DNA of 64,000 bases from positions 78,155,844 through 78,219,843 of the forward strand of contig OY744525.1 of assembly GCA_963556195.1 (NCBI GenBank). Reading direction: 5' to 3'. Shown here in pieces: positions 1 through 11,839 of the stretch. The first letter of the stretch is position 1. Every line of letters begins with the position of its first letter. A program made the position numbers and the translations under genes. The notes beneath the pieces are model-generated. The model did not search any database and was not told the DNA's origin. It saw only the letters and a list, made by a program, of their open reading frames with translations. The DNA comes from Sepiola atlantica (Eukaryota; Mollusca; Cephalopoda; Sepiida; Sepiolidae).

Positions 1-871
1 TCTCCCAAAAAGGGCACACTGGATTGCGAACAAAAAACAAAAATGGTTAATTCCTATTTTAGTCATGTAAATTATTTAGAGCGAAATGAGTTTCGGCATT
101 ATTTCAAAACAACTTATTTTTAAACTCAAAGCATGTTTAATAAAAACAAATGCAAAAACATGAAAAAGACAGTTATAGCAAACTGCATATATCGTATACG
201 TTAAACCCCCGAAATGAAAAGTTGATCAGAAAAATATAGTCGTCATCTTTATAAACATTCTGAAAGAATCTAATGAATAATGACTCAAGATGATAATTTT
301 TTAGCTTTAAAAAAGTAAAAATATTCTGAATAATTTACGTGACTGAGATAAGAATTAACCTATAAATATTGCCCCAGTCGAGAAGGATTTGTCCTATTCT
401 GACAAAGGACAGGTCTGATACTTTGATCCCAGTCTGAAGCCAAGAATTCTAATAATTGTTAGGTATTATTGAAGCCATGCCCCTTATGTCACCCCCCCCC
501 CTCCCAAATGAGATTCTATATTTTTCAGTCGGTGGGCGGTAGCACTTTTTATACCAGCCAGAAACGCCAGTATACGTGACTGAAATGAACATTTATGCAA
601 ATGCAAATTGGGTGATCAGTTTTGCATACAATTTTAACATCAAATGATCCATCATTTCCGGGCCATTCTAACTTTTTAGGACATTAACCAATTTTCTTTT
701 GTGATGTGAGATAAATTTGATGCATTGTTTTCCGGTCGTGCTGGGTTGGTTCTACTTTTTAAAGTGATTATATGTGGTTTTATGACTTAGGTTAATGGTA
801 AAAAAAATTTAGTAACCTACTCTAAAAGGTGAGAATGGCCCCGAAAGACGGGGAAGAGACGCTGTAACCTT

Positions 872-910
872 CCAAAAAATGCGACCGACAGGGAGCATTT
901 ATTTGCTAGT
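872..910 (+). repeat. Dispersed repeat motif (transposon-terminus-like), copy 1
   Basis: The block AAAAAATGCGACCGACAGGG followed by AGCATTTATTTGCTA recurs near 16940-16980 on the same strand and near 34091-34137 on the opposite strand. The shared core is GCGACYG, then RGGGAGCAT, then ATTTGCTA. Such a sharply conserved short block at the edge of decayed sequence fits the end of a dispersed mobile element. The family is not identified. Confidence 0.45.
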
Positions 911-1444
911 AAATTTAATGAAAATTCTGTAAGTTTTTTTTTAATAAATAGATAAAAAATATGAAATGGAAAAACAAATTAACATGGTTTGCAGTATTTA
1001 ATAATAAGGTCTTTCTTTTCATAAGAAAATCATAATTAATTGTTTCAATTTATTAAATCTATTATAAAAGAAAAAGTCGTATTTTCTGTGGGTGTGTCCA
1101 GAGTAATCTCGAAAACTACACAAGACACACTTACAAAACTTACATATTCCAATTTGGCATCACCCCAGTCAAGTTTGGGTAAACAATTATGACCATCAAG
1201 TTTATATGAATAGTCTTATCTATTGTAATAATACACATTGTGTGTATCATTATATAATTAAGTACCAGGCATTGCCCAAATGTAAAATGTTTTAACGGAA
1301 TTAGTTTAAATTTATGCTTTTATCAAGTTTAGTATTATACTAGATATACCATGCCCTATTGAGTTACAACAACAACCATTATTTGTTCTAATTTGATTTA
1401 ATTTGAAAATTTATAAACTGTGATATATATGTTAAGAAATTCTC

Positions 1445-1536
1445 GGTACTTTCACAGATTAGAACCCACGCTAACTTTGATCATAACCCTAACAACAGGG
1501 TCAAAGTTAGCGTGGGTCCTAATCTGTGAAAGCACC
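1445..1536. repeat. Inverted repeat, 36-bp arms, 20-bp loop
   Basis: The arms 1445-1480 and 1501-1536 are reverse complements with two mismatches, around a 20-base loop. This could be a small MITE or a hairpin made by replication template switching. It sits in the last intron of gene A. Confidence 0.85.
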
Positions 1537-1570
1537 AAATTCTCCTTGCACAACTAAAACTAATATGTCT

Positions 1571-1612
1571 CTTTACTTCTATATTATCCTTATGGATAAT
1601 ATAGAAGTAAAG
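1571..1612. repeat. Perfect hairpin, 19-bp arms, 4-bp loop
   Basis: CTTTACTTCTATATTATCC is followed by TTAT and then its exact reverse complement. No transposon features are attached. Confidence 0.9.
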
Positions 1613-2103
1613 CGACCTATTATTTTGCTATCTAATTTACATATGTGTTTACAAGAAGTATGGACACACCATGTAAGTTAGATGGAAAGAGAGTCTTTTT
1701 TCTAAATGCTCACAGAGATATTGAAATATTAAAGTGGCTGAACGAACATAAAGTGATTTCTTTCAAACATAACTCAAGGTATATTTTAACATGCATTTTG
1801 TGCTATTAAAGTATATAAGAAAAAACTTTACAGAAACAAACGTTAACTCACATTCAGCATAATATTCTATTGCACTGACTATACAATAAATTAAAGTCTT
1901 CAAAGTTCTCTACAATTTTGTAATTCATAAAATAATTTGAATTATTGTAGTTTTGATATGTTTATAAAATATATCTTTAAAAATGTCTCAAAACAAGTAA
2001 GAATTTGGAAAAACTGTTACTGTTGATGCCATGGGAATACTAGTTCAATATATTTTCTCTGTAAATATTATATTAATTATATTTATATTATTGCCATTTT
2101 CAG

Positions 2104-2369
2104 ATGTATACTCATCACAGTACTGCAATTCTCCATCGAAACAAAGAGGGTTGCGAGTACAAGAGACAGAGATGAGGCCATTGGGACAGACTGTCAACTA
2201 CCCAAGTGATACAACCATTGTGGCCAGGGGATTCTATACACCAAGCCTTTCACAAAACAGTGACAATAAAGACTCTGTGACAGAAGATAGTAACTCTTCA
2301 GATATAAGTCAGCAATCAACGGGAAATATTTATCGCAACCCAAGACCTTTACCCCCAGTACCCCAATAA
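2104..2369 (+). CDS. Protocadherin gene A, terminal coding exon (partial gene)
   Basis: This is the last cytoplasmic exon of a clustered-type protocadherin whose ectodomain lies upstream of the window. It begins in phase 1 after CAG: a G from the previous exon plus AT gives Asp, so the peptide starts D-V-Y-S-S-Q-Y-C. It ends in TAA after RNPRPLPPVPQ. It is 266 bp long, as in all other genes here, and shares the near-invariant core ETEMRPLGQTVNYPSDTT. The serine/acid-rich stretch TEDSNSSDIS and the YRNP and RPLPPVP motifs suggest phosphorylation and SH2/SH3-adaptor docking (inference). The intronic ATG at 2031 is not the start. Confidence 0.9.
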
Positions 2370-2779
2370 CATTCTCTGCCTACATCTATTTAATAGTTTA
2401 CCTTCCATTAAAATGCAAAATTAAATATAGTAAAACAGTTTATTTACAATTTTTAAACAAAACTCTTGTCACAGTTTAATTAAATTATTGATATAGCTAA
2501 TTAGGCATGATTTAATATTTTTGATGATGGAAAACATATTGGCTATAATCTGCTTTGAACAAAAGTTCAATTTTCTATATGGAAACAAAGGAAAATTCAC
2601 AATATTGAAGAGAAAATATAATCTATCTAAAAAATAATAAGCGAGAAATTATTCTTAAAAAATTAGTTATACTAAATATTATTTCAAGTATTAATTGTAA
2701 ATAATAAAAAAAATCATGTAGGTTTTACTTACACTGAACTTTTCTTTTCCGTTAAGATAAAGGATGAAACCTTCTGGCC
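2370..2779. other. Short intergenic spacer, gene A to gene B
   Basis: AT-rich 3' UTR and spacer sequence. I see no gene. The distance from the gene A stop to the first conserved promoter motif of gene B is about 470 bp, so 3' end formation of A and initiation of B are packed closely. Confidence 0.6.
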
Positions 2780-3155
2780 CTGTTCATGGAGTGAAAGAAG
2801 AAAGCAGTCTGTAAAGAACAAAGAGCTAAAATAAGAAATTGCATTTTGGGAGTCAAACATTTTTTTTTTATTCTGGATTATTTTCTTGTTTTATATATAC
2901 ATACTTACATATTTCATAATACAATCATATTTATTAAATGCTCAGAAAAAAAATCAGTCTAATTTTTTTCATGATGAATAATAGCCATTATGGATTGTAG
3001 CAGCCATTGGAAACACAGCACACTCCCTAGGACTGCTGTATTACATCTTACATCAGAAACATTTTTATGAATAATATTTTCGCTAAAGCACACTTGCAGA
3101 TAAAGATGTAATTTTTCATCTCTTTTCATAATCTTCAAATTTTCCTTAAAACAAG
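2780..3155 (+). promoter_or_regulatory. Promoter / 5' UTR exon block of protocadherin gene B
   Basis: Two conserved blocks recur before every gene in the array. The first is GCATTTTGGGAG at 2841-2852, preceded by AAGAACAAAGAGCT. The second lies at about 2970-3038: a GATGAATA-type start, then TGTAGCAGCCATTG, then CTAGGACTGCTG. A splice donor follows (AAACAAG|GTAAGA, exon end 3155). The matching acceptor is CAG at 5296-5298, just before the coding exon. The transcription start is not visible directly. The first motif, read in reverse, resembles the ZNF143/Staf site core. Confidence 0.65.
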
Positions 3156-5298
3156 GTAAGATAATAACCCATTTTGTGTTCTTTTTGTCTGAATGATTGA
3201 CTACATAAGAGATTAAATTTCATGTTTTGTTGTGCATTTCAATTGACAAGCAACTTATTTTTTACTCTTTTATATTTTGCATTGATTCTCATGAGTGGGA
3301 GCTAAACTAGTATAAGCCTTTGTTGATAAAAAAAAAGTATTTACAAAAATAAAAACATGTAAATAAAAATATTTAATTAATATAGTCGTATTAATTGGTA
3401 TATATATGAAGAGAGAATGATAGCACATGTATATCTGAAAATCACAAATAATATATTTAAATATTTATTTTGTTGTTTTGCCGGGGAGGGGGGTATTTAT
3501 TTCAATCGTGCTTTTCGATCAAAATAATCAAGTTAATGGATTAATGAGATCTATGATTGCATTTGTACAACCATCAACAATATTTTGTTATTATAAATAA
3601 TATTAATATCTCAAAAGATATAACATATGTGATTTAGTTATAGCACAAAATTAACAGTATAAGCAATTTTTATATCTTTTAAAATGTTGGTTTCTGTTAT
3701 GCCATTTCCTTTTGTTGATAAAGTGTATGCATGAATTAGATAGAACACCTGATTTTCTTCCACAAATTTTTCTTAAAAATTTCAGAATCATGATTTTTGT
3801 TGATATTCTCTATTCCTATTAATAAGCATGTTTGAATGATCTATAAACTTTTAAGTTCTTTGGAAATAAAATGTTATGTTTGAGAGTTTTAAATGAACTG
3901 CTGGTTATATATGTCTGCGGTATAATTAATCACGTGTTTTTCAGTGTCTGGTTTGGCTAAGAGATTTAGTTGGGTAGAAATTCATTGCTTTTATTTACTA
4001 TATGAAGAAATCATAATCATTTTTACTTAATTTATGAATAAACAAAAATATGTACAAGTTTTGCCAACATCTTTTTTATTATACTGATACAAGTTATTTG
4101 AAATTGTTAAACATAAGAATATTGTTCTCTTCATCATCTCTTAAAAAGACATTCTCGACAAATTTTTATGCAATATTGGATGAATAAACCATCGTCGCCA
4201 TCATCATCATCCAGTTTATTTGTTGAATCAGGCTACATTAATTCTCTGATGAGGGTGGGGCCTGATTGTCTAGTTGTATTGTGACGAGACATAGTTTTTA
4301 AGGCAATTTTATTTATCACCAACTTGAACACTTTTGGCAGTCCAAAGCCTCCACCTAACTAGGACTGATGAGTGATATACAATTAAAATTGTACAGAGTT
4401 TTTTGTAGTTTATATTAGTAATTTAATTGTAATACAAAGATCTACTTCTATCATTATCTTCATTCTGAAAATGAAATATGAATATATCTAAATCGAAAAT
4501 TTATTTTGTTTTCAAATTTCTGCCAACAATCATCAAAATAGTTACAGACGACTGTTTTACTTTTGTTCAATTTACAGTTAATATTTACAAATGTTTTCAT
4601 GACGATTTTACAGGAGCTATTATTTCAATTTCCATTTGATAATTTAAAGTTGAATGTTGTCACTTAACGGTTTTTATCATTCACTCAAATTAAAAATATT
4701 CCATAACACGATTCATTTTAAACAATTAATAGGGTTTCATGGAATAAATTTATTATACTGGTAAATGATTTTAATAGAAATTGTCAATAGATCCTATATT
4801 TTTTTTTGTTAAGTGATGATTATTATTTTGAGCATCTGTTAAGTCTCAGTGATTTTCATGAATAATGCTAGTTTTTTTTAAAATCTGTATACTTCTTAAA
4901 TTCAGTAACATTTTGATGAATAATCACAATATATGATGAGGTATATAAATAATTTGGCAATAATTCTTTTCTTTTTTTGTTTCAGCAATATTTTCTTTTA
5001 AAATATTAACACAGTTATTATTTTAAGAATTTAACATTTTAAAAATATTTTACACTGTATTTTAACTTTAAGAATATAATTTTCAGTTAACAGTGTCAGA
5101 GTTTAGTTCAAATAGAAATAAGATAAATAATATAGAGATGAGTTGATTAGATTTTATTTTAGATTTATAAGGCAGTGTTACACAAAATAAAATTACATGT
5201 TTTAAAGGTTTTCCTCATAAAATGATTTGCCTAGTAGACTTGCTGTCACATATCTAAAATGCCAGATAATGAATAATATCAATGTCTTTATATTGCAG
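3156..5298 (+). other. 5' UTR intron of gene B
   Basis: Intron between the predicted 5' UTR exon and the large coding exon: donor GTAAGA, acceptor TATTGCAG. Content is AT-rich with no convincing gene. A CATCATCATC-bearing stretch near 4190-4370 looks like a decayed dispersed repeat. Confidence 0.65.
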
Positions 5299-5342
5299 GA
5301 CAGTAAAATCTTCTTGGATATTCAAAAGAAGAAAATTAACAA

Positions 5343-7796
5343 ATGTTTATCACAGAGATGTCATTATCCATTTATGTAATTTGCCTTGTTCTGCCCATAT
5401 CTAAGAGTGCAGACCTGACATTCCAAGTTGAAGAAGGAAAAAGTCCTGGCACTTACCTCGGAGACATTGCTGCTGATTCTAATGTGATGGATGATGTGGC
5501 CATACAAAATCACAATCTCATTGCATTCAGTCTTATGGAACAGGATGGAACAAGCAGCTCTCCATTATTCCGGATTTCTAAAAATACAGGAAAACTTTAT
5601 ACAGCACAGACATTGGATGCTGAGTCATTGTGTACATTCTACAAAGAGTGTTTTCTAATGGTTGATGTTGCTGTTCAGAAATCCAAAAGGATTATGAAAA
5701 TACTTGAAGTAAAAGTAATAATACAAGACATTAATGATCATCAACCAGAATTTCCTGATAAACAAGTGAACATTAAATTTTCTGAAGGAGATATCACAGG
5801 AACAAAAGTATCAATCCATAATGCTGTGGACAAAGATATTGGTGTTATCAATTCTCAGATTACTTATGAACTTAAGAAATATAAAAATGAACCATTTGAT
5901 TTGTCTGTTTCCAAAAATATTGATCAAACTGCTGATCTCTATATTATTCTGAATGAAAGACTGGACAGAGAAGTGAAAGAAAGTTACATAGTAAAAGTAA
6001 CTGCTAAAGACGGTGGATCTCCTTCTAAACAAAGTATTTTGGATGTTCACATTTCAGTTGCAGATGTGAATGATAATCCTCCTGTCTTCTCACAAAGTCT
6101 TTATAATGTCACAATAAAAAATGAACCAAGTGAAACTTCTTCCATTGCAACTTTATCAGCTACAGATTTAGATTCTGGTAAAAATGGAAGAGTCACTTAT
6201 CATTTCAGTACAAAAACATCTGATGTTGCTAAAAGTCATTTTAAACTTAATGAACAAACTGGACAGATTTTCTTCGAAAAGAAATTTACATTGAGTAACA
6301 TGCTGACGTATAACTTATTTGTAGAAGCCACTGATGGTGGCAGTCCTTCTTTAACAGCTAAATCAATGGTCATTGTAAATGTTGTCAATAATCAAAATAA
6401 CCCACCAACAATTCACTTAAAATTCCTGTCAGCATCCGGAAAAGATTCAACATCAGTTTCTGAAGACATTGAGGTGGGAAGTTCTATTGCATATGTAAAA
6501 GTGACTGATCATGATGTTGGACAAAATGGAGAAGTGAGTTGCAATCTGCATTATGATAAATTTAAACTACAAAGTCTGGACACTAAGAAATACCAAGTAA
6601 TTGTGAAAAAAGCATTGGATAGAGAAAGAGAGGCAAAGCATGAAATTATCATCAGCTGTCAAGATAAAGGATCTCCTCCACTGCAAAGTAAGAGTAAGTT
6701 CTCTATCAAAGTGACCGATGTGAATGATGTAAGGCCACAGTTCTCTATGGAGACATTTAAGTTCTTGATTGAAGAGAATGAGAAGTCAAGATTTTCTGTT
6801 GGCTTCATCAATGCAACAGACCCAGACCTGGGAGTTGGAGGGAAACTCACCTATTCTCTGCTCACAAATAACAAACAGTTTTTACCTTTCAAAATCAAAG
6901 ATGATGGCATGATTTCAGCCATTATGTCACTGGATCATGAGTTTCAAAACATTTACAAGTTTCAAGTATTTGTGAAAGATAATGGAATCCCGTCTCTCAA
7001 TAATACAGTCAACGTCATTGTTGAAGTGACTGATAAAAATGATAATGCTCCGTATTTTACATTTCCCAGTGTTAATCCTTATAACATGGATGTTGTATAT
7101 TACCGGCATCATTCAAAGAACATCACTTGTGTAAAGGCAGCTGATGGAGATAGTCAAGAGAATGCATTTCTAAAATATGAAATAATTAGAGGCAATGACA
7201 AGCAGATGTTCACCATCAACCAGTACACTGGCTTGTTAACTTTCAATCGGGTGCTTGCACAACAAGATGCTGGTTCCTATGAGCTAGTGTTTGTTGTCAA
7301 GGATAGTGGTAGTCCAGTTCTATCAGCAACAACTAGTATGTTTTTCACTGTCACTGTAAGCAACAAGACATCAGAAATGCTAAGTGCCGTTCATACAATC
7401 ACTGAAGATAAAGTTGATCTTACATCAGTGATTATTATTACTGTTGTAGCGGTGACCATAGCAGTTATCATTACTGCTTCAATCTCGGTGTGTATCATTC
7501 GCTGTAATGATCAGAGAAATGTGACATATGCCCATGCAATGGCACCAGCCAATGTGGGTGTTGTTGGTCCAAGTGGCAGATATATGAGTGATCAGAGACA
7601 TTTGATGTGTCCTTCAAAGCAGGGAATATCTTGGCCGACTGCTGTCAATGTAAACAAAAGCCAAGCAGATAAAATAAGAAGTGCAAATATAAACCAAACC
7701 AGCAGAGAATCTCATCCTGCAGAAAAGCTTCCCAGTCAAGAACAAAGATCAGCTTCTTTACCTCAGAGTCAAACACAGCGACAAGATGCTCCTCAG
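5343..7796 (+). CDS. Protocadherin gene B, large exon 1 (EC1-EC6, membrane helix, proximal tail)
   Basis: Type I adhesion receptor, expected to bind homophilically at neuronal surfaces (family knowledge). The first ATG is at 5343. The second, at 5358, has a purine at -3 and gives the 17-residue signal peptide and 813-codon length of its neighbours, so it may be the real start. Numbering from 5358: EC1 18-130 with the protocadherin CX5C pair (Cys92, Cys98), EC2 to ~243, EC3 to ~350, EC4 to ~459, EC5 to ~566, EC6 to ~668, and a membrane helix at ~690-714. Linkers are DINDHQP, DVNDNPP, the aberrant NNQNNPP, DVNDVRP and DKNDNAP. The EC2 entry patch NIKFSEGDITGTKVSIHN is unique in the window. The exon ends in phase 0 at Q (CAG|GTAGGA). 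Reading through the donor would add only seven residues. Confidence 0.95.
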
Positions 7797-8141
7797 GTAG
7801 GAAAATACATCATTTTGTAAAATTATTGTGTGTATTAACAATTGTAAATTTATATATTCATAAAATGTTAAATTAAATGCTAGAATTTTAATAATTTTCA
7901 TGCTACTTATTCTTTTTTGTAAAATATAAGAAAATATTTTTTATTATATTATAAACATTTAATTTTATCTATTTTTAAGTTTATGAATTTTTGCTCATTC
8001 TTTATCACCAATACATTTTTCAAATATCTTCATTTCTGCTATTTACTGTTTGCTTTTAGATATGTTTAATTTTTACTTCATGCATGATAAGTCAAATAAA
8101 TTTAACTTATTTGATTTATAATTTATTTTTTATCTATTTAT

Positions 8142-8190
8142 AAACTGGGAGGATTTTAATATTAGTACGATATTAAAATCCTCCCGGTTT
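8142..8190. repeat. Hairpin, 21-bp arms, 7-bp loop
   Basis: The arms 8142-8162 and 8170-8190 pair completely except for one T against a G, around loop TAGTACG. No transposon is recognisable. Confidence 0.85.
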
Positions 8191-8333
8191 CTTCATCTGT
8201 GGTAATTGGTTACAGTATGGGCATTTTAAATTAATTCCTTTATTTATGTCCTTCTTCCACTGTCCACATATGTATTTTTTGTCTCTTACCTGGACTAGAA
8301 TCTATATAATAAAGTTGTAGTTGCTGTCTGTTT

Positions 8334-8832
8334 TAGTGTTGGGATGATTAATCGGAACCTTTTGGGGTATCAGTATCGGAGAAATTTGAGCCTAATTTCC
8401 AATTCCAAAAGGTTTTGTTTAAAAGTTAATTTTCCATTGATAGTATTAATGATAAAATGATAAATATTCATTGTTTCTAAACTACCAGTAAAACTAAAAT
8501 CATAATAACGAATTTAGGTAAAAATGGCACCGTTAAAATGGCACAAGTTGATAAATAGGAAAAAATGGCTCAAGTGAAAAATATAGATGAAAATCTCATA
8601 ATGAGTTTATAAAATCACTATTTTCAATCAATCTCGAGGAAAAGATTAGAGAAAAAATAGTTAGAAAAATCAATTCGTATTATGTGCACCATAACCCCAA
8701 AGTATACTTTTACTTTTTCAAAAATATATGCATACATAACACGAGTTTTAAAAAGTATCGGAATCGGGAATTTAGAACAGAATCAGTAATTATATCAAAA
8801 TCGGGAAAAATATTGGAATCGTTCCATCACTA
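8334..8832. mobile_element. Non-autonomous hAT-like DNA element (MITE) with 8-bp target duplication
   Basis: The 499-bp element starts TAGTGTTGGGATGAT and ends ATCGTTCCATCACTA, whose reverse complement is TAGTGATGGAACGAT. Terminal repeats of this TAGTG.TGG type are characteristic of hAT transposons. The flanks GTCTGTTT (8326-8333) and GTCTACTT (8833-8840) match at six of eight positions, fitting a decayed 8-bp hAT target-site duplication. The interior has no transposase ORF. Confidence 0.7.
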
Positions 8833-9614
8833 GTCTACTTGTTCACAAACTCCTCCTAGGGTTTTGTAGATAGACCCCTATAACCATACATATTCTGAAA
8901 GTACATTATTCAAACTACTTGGATAAGTATATATCCTTTTTGATCAAAGAAGGAACAATAATACTGTGGGTTTTTTACTTTGTCCACAACTCTTTCTCCA
9001 CTTCAAAGATTTGTTAAAACATTAAACAATTTTCCAACAGTATTTTCAATATTAAATCACAAACGTCATGTTCCCAAAAGAAAGAAGTCATAAGACTTAT
9101 TTCTTTACTCACAAACACTGAATAAAAAGGGTGTGGTAACAAGAATTGGATGAAGGGGGGTGCAAAATTTAAATGGAAAATGATATGAAATTTAATCATC
9201 TACTAAAATTTAATGCAATGAAAAATATAATTAATGTAATTTTCATTTTTATTTAAATCTACATTTATTTATCAAAAGTTACATTGCAAAAACTAAAAAT
9301 ACATGTGTATGCCAATACCATAGTCATGTACATATGTATATTTTTTAATTATAATGGAAAATATGTCTTAAAACTTGAATATGAGAAATAATTTACATCA
9401 ATTAGCAGAAAAATTAAAGAAAGCTGATATTTGAAAAATATTTTCGAAATAGAAGATATTCATGAAATAAAACGATACCACCTTAATATGAATTTCAAAT
9501 ACAGAAATACAATTTATAAAGCAGCATTTTTTAAATACAAAATTTTAAAGTATAAATGAAATATTTTCCATAAAATATTTTAAAATTACTTCCATTGAAT
9601 GCAAATGTTCATAG

Positions 9615-10243
9615 CAGAATTTTCGGTGCTTATTTACAACAGGGTTCCTGGAAAAAATTATTTTCATGTAAAATCAGTATTTTGTACTTACTCAGGCATA
9701 GTTTCTCACTCACGGTACGCAAAAGAATTTAAAAATAGCAAGTAGAACTTTAATTAGAACGATTTTTCCATAAGGGCGATGTACAACGTCTATTCGCCGA
9801 CATTTTGGGTGTGAGCGATCGATGGAATAGCCAAAGGCAATAACTCCGTTGTTATTGTTAGAATTTAAAAAAGAAAGAAACACATATGCAATAATAATAA
9901 AATATATATTTATTAAATAAAAAAAATGAAAATTAAATAATTATTTTTGATTTCTTCACCGGGGTACTTTCCACGATATAATTTCATAGATTAATAAAAT
10001 GTAGGTGCTTATTGCCCTTGGCTGTTCCATCGATCGCTCACACCCAAAATGTCGGCGAATAGACGTTGTACATCGCCCTTATGGAAATGGAAAAATCGTT
10101 CTAATTAAAGTTCTACTTGCTATTTTTAAATTCTTTTGCGTACCATGAGTGAGAAACTATGCCTGAGTAAGTACAAAATACTGATTTTACATGAAAATAA
10201 TTTTTTCCAGGAACCCTGTTGTAAATAAGCACCGAATTTTCTG
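9615..10243. mobile_element. Long foldback element, ~230-bp inverted arms
   Basis: The left arm 9615-9843 and right arm 10009-10243 are near-perfect reverse complements. The six-base length difference comes from one small duplication in the right arm. The spacer is about 165 bp. Each arm contains the GCGATCGATGG / CCATCGATCGC stretch and the CGGCGAATAGACG stretch. No ORF is present. This looks like a non-autonomous foldback or MITE-type DNA element that inserted or arose recently, given arm identity. No clear target duplication was found. Confidence 0.8.
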
Positions 10244-10364
10244 AATCCATGGCTCATAGCTTAGCGCAGGTAATTTTGAAGAGTAAGTAACAAGGGAGAT
10301 AAATCGGTCTGTCATTTCGACACAGTTCACAACTTCTCCAAAAATGGATGTGAATGATTTGCTT

Positions 10365-10530
10365 AATTCAAAATATGATAAAATTGATTTTTACGTTTAT
10401 TAAAAATCTACTAGATTATTTTTCCTAATTTTATTTTAAGATACTTATTTTTGCCTAATACATAAGTATAAACAAGAGTTTTTATTTGGAAATGCGTTTT
10501 TCATATGTGCGTTTATCTATATAAGCACTG
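10365..10530 (+). repeat. Half copy of the foldback family also found in the gene D intron
   Basis: The segment runs from AAAATATGATAAAATTGATT through ACATAAGTATA to AATGCGTTTTTCATATGTGC and CTATATAAGCA. It parallels the right half of the element at 30753-31194. Only one arm is present here. Confidence 0.5.
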
Positions 10531-11266
10531 GACATCTCTTTTAAAACTACTTTAACATAAATTTGCAAAAAAATATCTCCATTCAAAAAAGTTACACCAT
10601 TAAACAAAAAGAAACGATTACATGAATTATTATAGACATCACTTAATTTTCCCTTTTCTTTTTTTATTTATTTATTCAGCAACAAATAGTAACTGCTCTT
10701 TCCTTCATATTTATCTCAGACAAAACTCTGTTATAATGGAATTTGTAATCTCCTACAACAAATCAATATTAAAAAAAAATTCAACAACAAACTGTTTTTG
10801 TTCAAGATAATAATAATTTCCCAATCGCCTGACTTAATAAAGATTTCACGCCACAAATATTTAGAGATAGTGCCTTTTAATGAAACACACACTCTATTTG
10901 GATAAGAGAAATAGACAATAAAAACCGGCTAAGTTAACAAATATACACAATTACATTTTTTACTTATAATTTTCATAATTTTTATTTTAATTCAAATAAA
11001 GTTTACAATTGAACTAGCCATACTCCACAGTTCCAAATGAAATAATAAAGAAATTTTTAAGATAAGTGGGTGGGTATGAATGTGTTGTGCTTGTGAGACA
11101 CCACAAATTAAATCTGGATTTGTTGTGAAGTTTTAATAATCTGTTACAAAAAAAAAACCTACCCCTACCAAAAATGATTGCAGAAACCGCCCCTTTTCTA
11201 TCTCTACACTCTTATTTAATTGTATCATTGCATAGCAATAGAGCAGTGAATGACTGATATTTTCAT

Positions 11267-11600
11267 TCATTTAGTAAAATCTGTCTGGACACAAAAGGAG
11301 CCCCTTGCTCCCACAAAAATGATATATATACTATTTATAATTATGTAAGTAAAGGTCCTTTTCAAATCTGAAAAATCATAGAACTGGAAATTATCTCCAC
11401 TTTTTGTAGTACTAAGCACAATGGATGGCTTGAACATCTCTGACATGACATTAGTCCTGCCAGTTATACTTCCCAGCAAGACTGGTACCCATTCTACACA
11501 AAGGTTTATATATATACCTTCAAAGTACGAGGTGCAGCTCTCAATCTCTTGGTAGTATCTTTGACAAAATAATGTTTAGGAAATTCTGAGCCATAAACAT
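11267..11600 (-). other. Unidentified repeat-like or pseudogene-like stretch
   Basis: On the minus strand an open stretch of about 70 codons (11479 to 11267, including LLGSITGRTNVMSE-like reading just upstream of its ATG) is less AT-rich than its surroundings. I do not recognise a family. It could be a decayed mobile-element coding region. It has no splice or start context to make it a gene. Confidence 0.2.
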
Positions 11601-11839
11601 GACATCACCCAGAAGGTTACCAATTATAACAGACATTGAAATAGGCCATACAATGTACAGCAGCTGAAACATTGTGATTATAACTATGACAAGAAAACTT
11701 CTAGTAGTAGTATGATTACAAGTAATGTAAAATATAATTTCTTATCTACAAAATTCACAGAAAGATATGTCATTTGAAAGCTTTAATGTTCATATAATTG
11801 CAAAAGTGAATTTAGAGTTATATCATATTTTTCTCTTAG

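Larger units (their letters stand above)
1..2103 (+). other. Intron preceding the last exon of protocadherin gene A
   Basis: This stretch ends in a splice acceptor (pyrimidine/T-rich tract then CAG at 2101-2103) directly before the terminal protocadherin exon. I find no copy of the small second cytoplasmic exon here, so the rest of gene A lies upstream of the window. It contains AT-rich sequence, a transposon-terminus-like motif near 872-910, and two hairpins listed separately. No other coding potential is convincing. The ATG at 2031 that opens into the exon lies in intron. Confidence 0.7.
7797..11839 (+). other. Intron 1 of gene B, rich in mobile-element relics
   Basis: The 4.0 kb intron joins exon 1 to exon 2 (donor GTAGGA, acceptor TTCTCTTAG). 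It holds a hairpin at 8142, a hAT-like MITE at 8334, a long foldback element at 9615, a half copy of another element at 10365 and unknown repeat-like sequence around 11270-11600, all listed separately. No additional host gene is supported. Confidence 0.75.

Noticed and set aside
3010..3040. Canonical CTCF site in the promoter block
   Set aside because: Only the CACTAGG part fits (CCCTAGG in gene B, GACTAGG in G). The GGC half of the consensus is missing, so I report it only as a weak resemblance.
6659..6850. A 63-codon antisense ORF recurring identically inside all six large exons (also a 61-codon one further on)
   Set aside because: It lies antisense to EC4/EC5 coding sequence, and its conservation follows from near-identity of the sense exon. 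It has no independent evidence.
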